Translations under genes and position numbers: made by a program
NCBI GenBank assembly: GCA_044349205.1
Contig: JBIKRJ010000032.1
Coordinates: forward strand, 1 to 16,624
Source: UBA9547 sp044349205
GTDB taxonomy: Bacteria > Bacteroidota > Bacteroidia > Cytophagales > UBA9547
DNA length: 16,624 bases
Direction of reading: 5' to 3'
The notes under the pieces: generated by a model
What the model was told of the DNA's origin: nothing
The model's input: only the letters and a program-made list of their open reading frames with translations
Database searches by the model: none
Shown: positions 1 to 8,022 of the stretch, in pieces
Numbering within the stretch: the first letter of the stretch is position 1
Layout: each line of letters opens with the position of its first letter

Positions 1-648
1 AAAAAAGGCGACACCCTGGAAGTGTTACCTGAAAACACATATTATGAAATTGAATTCAAGAATAAATCGGGGAAAAGCTTCACGCTATATCCCCGAGCCC
101 AAGTCAATCCTCAAATGGGGCTAATCGCTTCGCCCGATATTCTAAGAGAGTGGGATTCAGACCTCTACACCCATGTTTCGTCAGTGCCCGATCCCCAAGA
201 AGCCAAGGATTGGAGCGAACCGCAAGAACAAAAATTGTCGATAGGAGACACTTTTTTCCTAAATGACTACGTGGCCGTTTTCAAAGGAGTGGAAAAATTG
301 GACAAAGTGGAGGGGGTTCAATTTGAAGGAAACGAAATAGCCTTGCAAACCAATGTAGAGGTGATTACGAAAGACGGCACATTGAAACTTGAACCAAAGT
401 TGTTGATCAAGAACAACATGTTGGGCAGAATGGCCGACGAGAAAAAAGAGCTGGGCATTCGCTTGGCGATTCAAAATGTGTTGCCCGAAGAAAACAAGTT
501 TGTTTTTGCCTCACAAACCACCCAAAAGGAATGGATTATTTTAAAAGCTTTGCAAAAGCCTTATATCAACCTGCTTTGGTTGGGCACTTTGCTGGTCTTG
601 CTTGGTTTCGGATTAAGTATTTGGCGAAGAATGAATGTAGTGCATTAG
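1..648 (+). CDS. ccmF: Cytochrome c biogenesis heme lyase CcmF/CcsA-type, C-terminal part (5' truncated)
   Basis: The reading frame is open to the left edge of the window, so only about 215 C-terminal residues are present; the GTG at 22 is internal, not a start. The visible part is the periplasmic domain typical of the Bacteroidota CcmF/CcsA protein (motifs LYPRAQVNPQMG, ASPDI, DLYTHVSS, GDTFFLNDY), followed by one membrane segment near the C-terminus (NLLWLGTLLVLLGFGLSIW) and a short basic cytoplasmic end (RRMNVVH). The family attaches heme covalently to apocytochrome c on the outer face of the inner membrane. The N-terminal multi-pass part carrying the tryptophan-rich heme-handling motif lies outside the window. 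The next gene starts about 60 bases downstream on the same strand, so cotranscription is possible. Family call is strong; the choice between the names ccmF and ccsA is a matter of convention in this phylum. Confidence 0.85.
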   Translation, partial: KKGDTLEVLPENTYYEIEFKNKSGKSFTLYPRAQVNPQMGLIASPDILREWDSDLYTHVSSVPDPQEAKDWSEPQEQKLSIGDTFFLNDYVAVFKGVEKLDKVEGVQFEGNEIALQTNVEVITKDGTLKLEPKLLIKNNMLGRMADEKKELGIRLAIQNVLPEENKFVFASQTTQKEWIILKALQKPYINLLWLGTLLVLLGFGLSIWRRMNVVH

Positions 649-708
649 CCAAATTTGTGGCGCATTGCTTACTTTTCATCAACATTTCAAGTGTATCTTT
701 ATCCTGCA

Positions 709-1524
709 ATGTTCAATTCGATTCGGTTATTTTGGTGGTTTTTTCTAATGCCTCTCCCTTTTTTGCAGGCGCAAGACACTTTATTATTTGTAAAATCGGT
801 GTCAGCAGTTGGGCTTGACAAGGTTTCGCAAGACAATTACGGGCATTTGTACATTAGCGACAAAAAAGGCAACATCAATAAATACGATTCTACGGGAAAG
901 TTCCTGATGAACTATTCGCCACAAAAGTTGGGAATGGTCTCGCTTTTAGAAGCCTTTAATACCATCAAAATATTTGTCTTTTACCGCGATTTCCAAGAAT
1001 ACCTTATGCTCGAACGGTTTCTGGGTCCCATGCCCTATTTGCCACTCAAGGAAGAACAAATAGGTTTTGCTAGACTTGCCACCTTGGCCAGCGACTACAA
1101 TTTGTGGGTAATAGACGAAACTGATTTCAGCTTGAAAAAATACGATCGCCAGTTCAATAAAGTATTGTACAAAACCGCATTAGATTTGATTTTGGATGCT
1201 CGCGATTACGACATTACTTTTTTGCGCGAATACCAAAACAACCTGTACATAAACGACCGCTATTCGGGCATCTTGGTTTTTGATGTGTTTGGTTCGTACA
1301 AGAAAAAAATCCCTTTCAAAGGGCTCGAATTTTTTGCCTTCCACGAAGACGAAATGTACTATTTGCAAAATGATACAATACAATATTTTCACCTGTATCT
1401 ACTCTCAAGTAAAAGTATTCCCTTGCCTTTGAAAGCAAAATATGTAAAAGTATTGGTGTATAACCGCAAGCTGTATGCCATTCGTCCCGATGGGATAGAT
1501 ATTTACCAAATTCAAAAAAGATGA
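709..1524 (+). CDS. Secreted propeller-like protein of unknown function
   Basis: I do not recognise a named family. From the ATG at 709 the protein is 271 residues and opens with a good signal peptide (basic-poor, hydrophobic residues 4-18, LQA/QD cleavage site), so it is probably exported to the periplasm. An in-frame TTG at 655 would add 18 residues before the signal and is less likely. The mature part has repeated units with the character of a beta-propeller: VSQDNYGHLYISDKKGNI followed by NKYDSTGKF, then similar stretches around DYNLWVIDETDFSLKKYDR and NNLYINDRYSGILVFD. Proteins of this sort are common as anonymous genes in Bacteroidota. It overlaps the following metallo-hydrolase gene by four bases (ATGA), so the two are very probably cotranscribed and translationally coupled. 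No catalytic motif is visible. Confidence 0.75.
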   Translation: MFNSIRLFWWFFLMPLPFLQAQDTLLFVKSVSAVGLDKVSQDNYGHLYISDKKGNINKYDSTGKFLMNYSPQKLGMVSLLEAFNTIKIFVFYRDFQEYLMLERFLGPMPYLPLKEEQIGFARLATLASDYNLWVIDETDFSLKKYDRQFNKVLYKTALDLILDARDYDITFLREYQNNLYINDRYSGILVFDVFGSYKKKIPFKGLEFFAFHEDEMYYLQNDTIQYFHLYLLSSKSIPLPLKAKYVKVLVYNRKLYAIRPDGIDIYQIQKR

Positions 1525-2162
1525 TTACTGTAAAAAGATTCACATTCAATGCTTTACAAGAAAATACGTATGTTTTGTACGATGAAACAAAAGAATGTGT
1601 GATAATAGACCCGGGATGTTATGACAAACAAGAGCAGAATGAACTCGCTGCTTTTATTGAAAATAATGCCCTAAAACCCGTACACCTTCTCAACACTCAT
1701 TGTCATGTAGACCATGTGTTGGGAAACTATTTTGTGGCCGACAAGTACAATCTCACGGTTGAAACAAGCAGTGTGGAAGAAGCGCAGTTGCAAAGCGTGA
1801 AGGCCTATGCCCCAATTTATGGCTTTACTCAATACTCCCCTATAGAAACGGTAAAGCACATTGAAGCAGGGCAGAAAATTCTTTTTGGTCAAAGTGAACT
1901 AGAGATACTTTCAGTACCTGGACACAGTCCTGGGCATTTGGCTTTTTGGGACAAAAAACAAGGCATTTGTTTGGCAGGCGATGTCTTATTTCAGGGTAGC
2001 ATAGGCCGTGCAGACTTGCCCGGTGGGCATTATCCTACTTTGGAAAAGAGTATCAGAGAGGTGATGTACGCCATGCCCAACGAAACCATCGTATATCCTG
2101 GCCATGGGCCAGAAACCACAATAGGCCACGAGAAAAAGTATAATCCTTTTGTGCGGGAATAG
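1521..2162 (+). CDS. Metallo-beta-lactamase-fold hydrolase, glyoxalase II-like (YcbL type)
   Basis: This 213-residue protein carries the full metal-binding set of the glyoxalase II branch of the MBL superfamily: THCHVDH (His60, His62, Asp64, His65), His135 in GHSPGH, Asp154 in LAGDVLF, and His195 in YPGHGPET. The GSIGRADLPGG stretch is typical of short YcbL/hydroxyacylglutathione-hydrolase-like proteins, which hydrolyse thioesters with two metal ions in the cytoplasm. Classical glyoxalase II has an extra C-terminal substrate-binding helical domain; at 213 residues that domain is absent, so the natural substrate is uncertain. There is no signal peptide. The start codon overlaps the stop of the upstream gene by four bases. 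The gene is convergent with the SGNH hydrolase, with only four bases between the two stop codons and no obvious terminator there. Confidence 0.88.
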   Translation: MITVKRFTFNALQENTYVLYDETKECVIIDPGCYDKQEQNELAAFIENNALKPVHLLNTHCHVDHVLGNYFVADKYNLTVETSSVEEAQLQSVKAYAPIYGFTQYSPIETVKHIEAGQKILFGQSELEILSVPGHSPGHLAFWDKKQGICLAGDVLFQGSIGRADLPGGHYPTLEKSIREVMYAMPNETIVYPGHGPETTIGHEKKYNPFVRE

Positions 2163-2166
2163 TTTT

Positions 2167-2832
2167 TTATCTCCACATTTTTTCTACCTCTGCCCTAATC
2201 ATTTTTTCCCAATGGGCATATTCCTTGGCAGAAGGGTGCAGCCCGTCTTCACACACAAGACTAGGGTCTTTGCCCATGTTCAATGAACTGTGAAAAATGT
2301 CTACCACTGGTAGTTTGCGTTTTTTTGCTTCACTTTTAATGATTTGATTGAACAATGCAATGTCCTTGTGCGCATTTCGTCCGTGGGCATAATGTTTGCC
2401 GTTGGGTGTCACAGAAAAATCGGGGATAGTGATGAGCAGTAATTTACTTTTGTCGGGCAATCTTTTTTGGATATGATCCAATATGGTCACCAACCGCACT
2501 TTGAACTCTTTTTCGGTTCGTCCTTGCACATAATCGTTTACTCCTATAAGCAAAGTAACGAAGTTGGGCTTTTTCTTTTCCAATTCGGGAAGTTCTTCTC
2601 GTATCAAATCGTCGGTAGTGTAACCTGTTACTGCAGGGTTTCCAAGCAATTCAATAGCCATTCCTTGTTTACGCAAATTTTCGGTGAGTAAGGAAGGCCA
2701 AGATTGCGCAGCATGCACACCTTCGCCTATGGTGTACGAATCTCCCAACGGGAGATATTGGATGCTAGGTGGGCTTTGGTGTGCCTTTAACATGTGCAAC
2801 AAAGGAACAAGAATAATGAAAAAATAAGCCAT
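2167..2832 (-). CDS. SGNH/GDSL-family hydrolase (esterase/lysophospholipase-like)
   Basis: The 221-residue product has all four SGNH blocks: GDSYTIG with nucleophile Ser32, Gly70 region (NPAVTGYTT), the GVND block with Asn99, and DGLHP with Asp196 and His199 completing the catalytic triad. The family hydrolyses ester bonds in lipids, acylated sugars or thioesters; the substrate cannot be told from sequence. The N-terminus (MAYFFIILVPLLHMLKAHQS) is hydrophobic and could be a short signal peptide or anchor. An alternative start at Met14 (codon at 2793) would make it cytoplasmic, and I cannot exclude it. It is transcribed alone, convergent with the MBL-fold gene and divergent from lpdA across a 124-base gap. 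Confidence 0.87.
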   Translation of the reverse strand: MAYFFIILVPLLHMLKAHQSPPSIQYLPLGDSYTIGEGVHAAQSWPSLLTENLRKQGMAIELLGNPAVTGYTTDDLIREELPELEKKKPNFVTLLIGVNDYVQGRTEKEFKVRLVTILDHIQKRLPDKSKLLLITIPDFSVTPNGKHYAHGRNAHKDIALFNQIIKSEAKKRKLPVVDIFHSSLNMGKDPSLVCEDGLHPSAKEYAHWEKMIRAEVEKMWR

Positions 2833-2956
2833 AGTAAAAAATCAAAGCCATTATCGGTTTGTCATCAAGCTACATAAATTTAGGATTTAAACAGATTCAA
2901 TATCTATATTTACAGCCTGATTTAAACAATTTTTACGAATTAGACAGTAAAACAAA

Positions 2957-4348
2957 ATGGCATCTTACGATTTGATAGTAATAGGAGCTGGGCCAGGTGG
3001 TTATGTGGCAGCCATAAGGGGCGCGCAACTTGGACTCAAAACCGCGATAATTGAAAAAGCAGAGTTGGGTGGGGTTTGTTTGAATTGGGGCTGTATTCCC
3101 ACCAAAGCCTTGCTGAAATCGGCCCAAGTATTCGAATACATACATCACGCCAAAGATTACGGCATTGAAGTGCCAAATGCCAAAGCCGATTTTCCCGCCA
3201 TTGTGAAACGCAGCCGCGAGGTAGCCAACGGCATGAGCAAAGGCATTCAGTTTTTGATGCGCAAAAACAAAATTGAGGTCATTGAAGGTTCTGCTAAACT
3301 TACTAAAGACAAAAAAGTAGAAGTTACCTCAAAAGATGGATCGAAAACGACACACGAGGCTAAACATACTATTTTGGCTACTGGCGGTCGTGCGCGCGCG
3401 TTGCCCAATGTGCCCATAGATGGTAAAAAAGTGATTGGTTATCGCGAAGCCATGACCTTGCCCGTTCAGCCCAAGTCGATGATCGTCATGGGTTCTGGAG
3501 CTATTGGAGTCGAATTTTCTTATTTCTACGCTACCCTGGGCACCAAAGTAACCATTGTGGAATTTATGCCTCGAATTGTTCCGGTAGAAGACGAGGAAGT
3601 GTCCAAGCAGTTGGAAAAATCCTTCAAAAAAGCGGGCATCGACATCCTAACCAATTCCTCAGTAGAATCGGTGGACTCGAGTGGCCAAGGATGCAAAGTG
3701 AAGGTAAAAACACCCGATGGAGAAAAAATATTGGAAGCCGATATCGTACTTTCGGCGGTAGGCGTAACGACAAACATTGAAGGACTAGGATTGGAAGAGG
3801 CTGGTGTGGCTACCGACAAAGGAAAAGTATTGGTAGATGATTATTACAAAACCAATATACCAGGTATTTATGCCATTGGCGATATTGTAAAGGGGCAAGC
3901 GCTGGCACACGTGGCTTCTGCCGAAGGCATTATTTGCGTGGAAAAAATAGCAGGCCATCACCCCGAGCCGCTCAATTACGGCAACATTCCGGGTTGTACC
4001 TATTGTTCGCCCGAAATCGCTTCAGTGGGCATGACCGAAAAACAAGCCAAGGAAGCAGGTTATGAATTGAAAATAGGCCGATTCCCATTTTCGGCCTCGG
4101 GCAAAGCCAGTGCCGCAGGCGCAAAAGACGGTTTTGTAAAAATCATTTTCGATGCCAAGTACGGCGAGTTGTTGGGTTGCCACATGATAGGAGCCAACGT
4201 AACTGAGATGATTGCCGAAATAGTGGTGGCACGCAAACTGGAAACTACAGGCCACGAGATGATTAAGGCCGTGCACCCGCACCCTACCATGAGCGAAGCT
4301 ATTATGGAAGCTTCGGCCGATGCGTATGGCGAAGTGATTCACTTATAA
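2957..4348 (+). CDS. lpdA: Dihydrolipoyl dehydrogenase (E3)
   Basis: This 463-residue flavoprotein reoxidises dihydrolipoamide in 2-oxoacid dehydrogenase complexes and the glycine cleavage system, passing electrons to NAD+ through FAD. Visible parts: FAD-binding GAGPGGYVAA at residues 10-19; redox-active disulfide GGVCLNWGCIPTK with Cys41 and Cys46; NAD-binding GSGAIGVEF near 179-187; second FAD motif YAIGDI; and the C-terminal dimer-interface catalytic dyad in HPHPTMSE (His442, Glu447). Length is normal for the family. It stands alone, without E1 or E2 genes beside it, which is common in Bacteroidota. A strong hairpin terminator follows 22 bases after the stop. The upstream 124-base gap holds a possible weak -7 element (TATATTTA, 2905-2912) but no clear -33 box. 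Confidence 0.97.
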   Translation: MASYDLIVIGAGPGGYVAAIRGAQLGLKTAIIEKAELGGVCLNWGCIPTKALLKSAQVFEYIHHAKDYGIEVPNAKADFPAIVKRSREVANGMSKGIQFLMRKNKIEVIEGSAKLTKDKKVEVTSKDGSKTTHEAKHTILATGGRARALPNVPIDGKKVIGYREAMTLPVQPKSMIVMGSGAIGVEFSYFYATLGTKVTIVEFMPRIVPVEDEEVSKQLEKSFKKAGIDILTNSSVESVDSSGQGCKVKVKTPDGEKILEADIVLSAVGVTTNIEGLGLEEAGVATDKGKVLVDDYYKTNIPGIYAIGDIVKGQALAHVASAEGIICVEKIAGHHPEPLNYGNIPGCTYCSPEIASVGMTEKQAKEAGYELKIGRFPFSASGKASAAGAKDGFVKIIFDAKYGELLGCHMIGANVTEMIAEIVVARKLETTGHEMIKAVHPHPTMSEAIMEASADAYGEVIHL

Positions 4349-4370
4349 GTTTTAAAACATTCCTAAAAAA

Positions 4371-4392
4371 AGCCCGAAAGGAATTTCGGGCT
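4371..4392. terminator. Bidirectional rho-independent terminator between lpdA and the DCC gene
   Basis: A perfect nine-base-pair stem (agcccgaaa at 4371-4379 with tttcgggct at 4384-4392) closes a ggaa loop. An A-run (4365-4370) precedes it and a T-run (4393-4398) follows it, so the structure works on both strands. It serves lpdA on the plus strand and the convergent DCC-family gene on the minus strand, whose stop codon lies inside the T-run. Confidence 0.95.
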
Positions 4393-4396
4393 TTTT

Positions 4397-4801
4397 TTAT
4401 TCCAAAAAACGTGCTCTTTCCTCAGGACTAGGCAGTCGGCAGGTTTCTTTTTTTCCAAACCAACGGTAGCGGTTTTTTGCGACAAAATCGTATAGTTTGT
4501 CCCTTAAAAAAGTTGGCAAAAGGTAGCATATTTTGCTAGCCAAATAGATGCCGCCCAAGCAAGTCATTATTTTCAAGGCAGCGCCCGATTTTACATGAAA
4601 TTTACCTTTTGTATAAAGTACTACACTATCTGGGAAGGTAAGTTTTTCAGTTTCGGTAAGTGATTTGAACGTTTTTCCCTGCAAAGGGGCAAAAAGAAAT
4701 TGTTGTTTCTTATCGGCTCGGATGATAAAATCTACAAAGCTGTTGCAAAGTCCACAAACACCGTCAAAAAAAATAATAGGTTGTGCAGTATCGGGTTTCA
4801 C
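4397..4801 (-). CDS. DCC-family thiol-disulfide oxidoreductase-like protein (DUF393)
   Basis: The N-terminus carries the defining motif FFDGVCGLCN (Asp13, Cys16, Cys19), followed by FAPLQG near residues 37-42, both typical of the DCC/DUF393 family. These small proteins have a thioredoxin-like arrangement with a CxxC pair and are annotated as thiol-disulfide oxidoreductases, although their partners are largely unknown. Length (134 residues) is normal. The start used is GTG at 4801; no ATG lies close by and moving further in would destroy the motif. The C-terminal half (RYRWFGKKETCRLP) matches the usual family ending. It is divergent from the sprE-like gene across 93 bases and ends inside the shared terminator with lpdA. 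Confidence 0.88.
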   Translation of the reverse strand: MKPDTAQPIIFFDGVCGLCNSFVDFIIRADKKQQFLFAPLQGKTFKSLTETEKLTFPDSVVLYTKGKFHVKSGAALKIMTCLGGIYLASKICYLLPTFLRDKLYDFVAKNRYRWFGKKETCRLPSPEERARFLE

Positions 4802-4849
4802 GAAATACAGAGTGCTTGTTTAGTGGCCAAATTTCTCGATATTTTGAAA

Positions 4850-4857
4850 TATCTTTG
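4850..4857 (+). promoter_or_regulatory. Bacteroidota-type -7 box (TATCTTTG) before the sprE-like gene
   Basis: TATCTTTG fits the TAnnTTTG -7 consensus of the Bacteroidota housekeeping sigma factor. It lies 38 bases before the TTG start at 4895, giving a plausible short leader. No good TTTG -33 box is seen at the expected distance, so the call rests on one element only. Confidence 0.4.
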
Positions 4858-4894
4858 AGTTTGAGTCCGTTTTATTTTCAAACGTCGCTTTAGC

Positions 4895-7453
4895 TTGTTT
4901 ACACCCACTATTCAAAAAATAGCACTGTGGTTTGTTTGCTTACTCGCCTGGGTAGCCATGCCCTCTTGCAATACTTTTATTGGTAAAGCATACGAAAACA
5001 CCACTGGTCGATACAATTCGTATTTTTTGGCTAAAGAAAAAATGAAAGAAGTGGATGCGGCATTGAAAATTTATGCCAAGGACGACTACCATAAGGTTTT
5101 AAATATTCATTACTACTCCGATTCTCTTTTTGGCAAGTCGCAAAACGCTGCTCTTGAAACAGTTTTCAAGTATGCTTCTTGGTCGGTACGATGGCACAAG
5201 CGCAGCAAGTGGGCCGACAACAATTATATTTTGATAGGCAAAGTGCGCCAGTATCAGTACAATTACAAAGACGGATTGGAGACCTTCAAATTTGTGAATT
5301 CAACCAGTCCAAGCGCTCGCGAAAGGCACGAAGCCCTTATACAACTCATGCATTTTTTTACCGATTTTGGGGAAATGGACAACGTGAAATACGTAATCGA
5401 TTTTCTGGATCAGGAAAAGGAAATGACCAAAAAGAACAGGCGTGATTATTTGGTAGCCAAGGCTTCCTACTTCCAAATAACGAAGGATTACAAAAAAGTA
5501 CACGAGCTCTTGGATACTGTATTGCCCCTGTGCAGACGCAAGCACGACAAGGCAAAACTTAGTTTTATAAATGGCCAAGCGTTGGAAAAGCTAAAAGAAG
5601 AAGCAGCCGAACATAACCAGTCATTGGCGTTTGATGCCGACCAAGAAGCCACCAAAAACTACAAATTGACCATAAAAGCCAATCCAAAGTATGAACTTTT
5701 GTTTAATGCTAAAATGAACCTGATGCGTGTAAAAAAACACAATGGGTTCGAAGACTTGAACAAGGCGCGCAAATACTACCATACCATGTTGGCCGATTTG
5801 AAAAACGCAGAATTCAAAGACCGCATTTATTACGACTTTGCAAATTTTGAACGCAAGCAAAAAGAGTATATAAAAGCCGAAGAGTATTTTAAGAAATCTG
5901 CCAAGTTTGCCACTACAAATACTCGGCAAAAGGCTTATACTTACTTGGCTACTGGGGAAATGTATTACGACGAATTGGAGCGATTTGAGGATGCCAAGCT
6001 TTATTATGATAGTGCCATTTCTTTTTTGCCCAAAGACCACAAAAACTACGGTCGTATTTATCGTCGCCAACGCATTCTAAAAGATTTTGTAGAGCACCTA
6101 ACCACGGTACGATTGGAAGATAGCTTACAAAAACTGGCTAAAATGGAACCAGCGCAGTTGGGGCAGTTTATGGACGAATACATAGCAAAAGAAGAAAAAA
6201 GACTGAACGACGAAGCAAAACGCCTGGCCAAATTGGCTAAAAAGAGCGAAAATGTACAAAGCCCTTTCAAAGACGAATTTGCAATGAACGACCCCAATGC
6301 GGCAGCGGGTGCAAACAATAACACACCCGCAGGTTTTAATACAGGTTCGCAAGCCACGGTATTTTATTTTTACAACAAAAACTTTGCTGCGCAAGGCAAA
6401 ATCGAATTTCAACAGAAGTGGGGCAGAAGGAGGTTGGAAGACTTTTGGCGCATTAGTAACAAAGAGGCCGAATATTCAGAACGTGCCGAAAATCAAATGG
6501 AGGCTACTGACACCACCAAAGTATTGGCATCAGGAGGCAAAAATACCGACAAAGAGGGCAAGCCAAGTGCGAAAGAGGAAAAAGACGATTTAAAAGAAAT
6601 AAAAATCGACAAGGAAGAGTTGTTGGCAAAATTGCCGCTCAGTCCTCAGAAAATTCAGGCTTCGAACGACCGATTGCAAAAATCAATTTTCCGTTTGGGG
6701 AAAATATACAATCAGCACCTAAACGAACCCGACAATTCCATCAAATCAATGGAACGGCTTATTCACGAATTTCCCGAGAATGAAAACGTACCCGAAGCAC
6801 ATTACACCATTTACCTCATTTGCAAAGGAAAAGACTCGGCCAAAGCGCAAATACATAAAAATATTTTGTTAGATAATTACCCTCAGTCGCTGTATGCCAA
6901 AATTTTGAAAAACCCGAATTATTTGACTGAAAACAAAATTCAAAACCAGCAAATAATGGCGCGGTATCGTGTGGCATACCAAGTGTATGCGGCAAAAAAT
7001 TACAAGGAAGCCGATTCTTTGTTTGCACTCATCCAGCAAGATTATCCCGAAAGCGAATACGACCAAAAAATAGAGTTGGTGCGGTCTATTATGAAGGCAC
7101 GCTCGGGCAGAAGAGAGGACTACAGAAGCGAATTGCAAACATTTTTGGACAAGCACCCCAAAGGCTCGTATCATGATTATGCAAAGGCATTGATAGATAG
7201 ATACGAAGGTCGCATCCCTCAAAAAACAACTCCCGATGGAGAAGAAACACCCAAAGTTGAACCTTCAAACAATCAGGACGAAGCACCCGACCCGGGGTAT
7301 CTTCCCATGCAACCCGACCCTTCGCAGCCACCCATACCCGAAGAAATTCAAAAATTGATAAACGAACAGAAAAGAAAGATAAAATCGGATAGTGGACCTG
7401 TACCCCCAGCGCCAGTGCATGAACCACTTCAAGAGCCACGTAAGGGATTCTGA
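4895..7453 (+). CDS. sprE: SprE/PorW-like TPR lipoprotein of the type IX secretion/gliding machinery
   Basis: SprE/PorW is an outer-membrane-associated TPR lipoprotein needed for type IX secretion and, in gliding species, for motility. This 852-residue protein matches the family's usual length and plan: a lipoprotein signal with Cys25 (WVAMPSC), the N-terminal NTTGRYNSYFLAKEKM segment, TPR repeats over roughly residues 70-400, the hallmark FYFYN...WGRRRLEDFWR block around 485-520, a charged linker, a second TPR set around 590-770 containing YPQSLYAKILKNPNYL, and a proline-rich C-terminus. The start is TTG at 4895: the first ATG (Met22) would remove the signal sequence. A TPR-free stretch at about 465-485 (AAAGANNNTPAGF) looks like a flexible linker. 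The next gene begins within its stop codon (TGATG), so they are coupled. No other T9SS gene is adjacent. Confidence 0.82.
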   Translation: MFTPTIQKIALWFVCLLAWVAMPSCNTFIGKAYENTTGRYNSYFLAKEKMKEVDAALKIYAKDDYHKVLNIHYYSDSLFGKSQNAALETVFKYASWSVRWHKRSKWADNNYILIGKVRQYQYNYKDGLETFKFVNSTSPSARERHEALIQLMHFFTDFGEMDNVKYVIDFLDQEKEMTKKNRRDYLVAKASYFQITKDYKKVHELLDTVLPLCRRKHDKAKLSFINGQALEKLKEEAAEHNQSLAFDADQEATKNYKLTIKANPKYELLFNAKMNLMRVKKHNGFEDLNKARKYYHTMLADLKNAEFKDRIYYDFANFERKQKEYIKAEEYFKKSAKFATTNTRQKAYTYLATGEMYYDELERFEDAKLYYDSAISFLPKDHKNYGRIYRRQRILKDFVEHLTTVRLEDSLQKLAKMEPAQLGQFMDEYIAKEEKRLNDEAKRLAKLAKKSENVQSPFKDEFAMNDPNAAAGANNNTPAGFNTGSQATVFYFYNKNFAAQGKIEFQQKWGRRRLEDFWRISNKEAEYSERAENQMEATDTTKVLASGGKNTDKEGKPSAKEEKDDLKEIKIDKEELLAKLPLSPQKIQASNDRLQKSIFRLGKIYNQHLNEPDNSIKSMERLIHEFPENENVPEAHYTIYLICKGKDSAKAQIHKNILLDNYPQSLYAKILKNPNYLTENKIQNQQIMARYRVAYQVYAAKNYKEADSLFALIQQDYPESEYDQKIELVRSIMKARSGRREDYRSELQTFLDKHPKGSYHDYAKALIDRYEGRIPQKTTPDGEETPKVEPSNNQDEAPDPGYLPMQPDPSQPPIPEEIQKLINEQKRKIKSDSGPVPPAPVHEPLQEPRKGF

Positions 7454-7914
7454 TGAAGACTAAAGGCCGTCATATTTCCTTTTTTCTAAACACTTGTGTG
7501 CTTATTGTATTCTTCTTTTCGTGCCGAAAAAAATCAAACGACACTGTTACGCAAGTGTGTACCTATGTGCCTTCCTATGTCGATACCACCATCAACCTTA
7601 AAGATATCTCATTGTTTACTTTGCGAACCAAAGGGTATGCTTACTTGAAATCTGGTTCCAGGCGCATCATTTTGTACAAGGAGTCCGACACGCAATACAC
7701 CGCTTTCGACAGGGCTTCCACTTACAAAATGGCCGAAGTGGGCTGCATGTTGGTGGTAGATACTTCGGCTTTTTTTATGAAAGATACCTGCAGTGGATCT
7801 AAATTCGATTTCAAAGGCAATGTGATTCAAGAACCCGCCATTTGTCCCTTGTTGGAATACGCTACAACTTTTGTGGGTAGCGACCAATTGCGCATTTACT
7901 ACACAGGACAATAA
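7453..7914 (+). CDS. Small lipoprotein with a degenerate Rieske-like domain
   Basis: This 153-residue protein starts one base inside the stop codon of the sprE-like gene and should be translated from the same mRNA. It has a lipoprotein signal ending in FFFSC (Cys24), so it is likely anchored in the envelope. I read the rest as a Rieske-like fold: AFDRASTY (84-91) sits where a Rieske protein has its first C-x-H ligand pair, here Ser89 and Tyr91, and DTCSGSKFD (111-119) followed by a Pro-rich PAICPLLEY corresponds to the second ligand loop with its GSxF signature. Only Cys113 of the four expected ligands remains, so a [2Fe-2S] cluster is unlikely. Further cysteines are at 36, 98 and 131. The fold call is an inference from motif spacing; the lipoprotein call is firm. 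Confidence 0.7.
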   Translation: MKTKGRHISFFLNTCVLIVFFFSCRKKSNDTVTQVCTYVPSYVDTTINLKDISLFTLRTKGYAYLKSGSRRIILYKESDTQYTAFDRASTYKMAEVGCMLVVDTSAFFMKDTCSGSKFDFKGNVIQEPAICPLLEYATTFVGSDQLRIYYTGQ

Positions 7915-7957
7915 CTTCATACATTAATCACTCAGGAAGAATCTAGTCCTTTTTTTG

Positions 7958-7965
7958 TACTTTTG
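7958..7965 (+). promoter_or_regulatory. Bacteroidota-type -7 box (TACTTTTG) before the pseudouridine synthase gene
   Basis: TACTTTTG matches TAnnTTTG exactly and sits in the 108-base gap, 57 bases before the ATG at 8023. The -33 position has no convincing TTTG. The gap otherwise shows no hairpin or other element I can support. Confidence 0.4.
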
Positions 7966-8022
7966 CAAGATATCTAGCGAATTAAAGCTTTTCGCGTCCC
8001 ATTATATTCAACCTGATATTTC

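Noticed and set aside
655..708. TTG at 655 as start of the propeller-like protein.
   Set aside because: The ATG at 709 gives a cleaner signal peptide; the extra 18 residues have no family support.
2905..2912. TATATTTA upstream of lpdA as a promoter.
   Set aside because: It lacks the final G of the -7 consensus and no -33 TTTG is at the right distance; too weak to annotate separately.
4022..4342. A 106-codon minus-strand frame opposite the end of lpdA.
   Set aside because: The plus-strand frame encodes the conserved lpdA C-terminus with the catalytic His-Glu pair; the opposite frame is a shadow.
5621..6070. A 149-codon open frame on the minus strand opposite the sprE-like gene.
   Set aside because: Its translation is Phe/Ile/Val-rich with no motif, as expected for the complement of a Lys/Glu-rich TPR gene.
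6305..6330. Perfect 7-base inverted repeat (gcgggtg / cacccgc) inside the sprE-like gene.
   Set aside because: It lies in the low-complexity linker (AAAGANNNTPAGF) where Ala/Gly/Pro codons give such repeats; no T-run follows and the reading frame continues.
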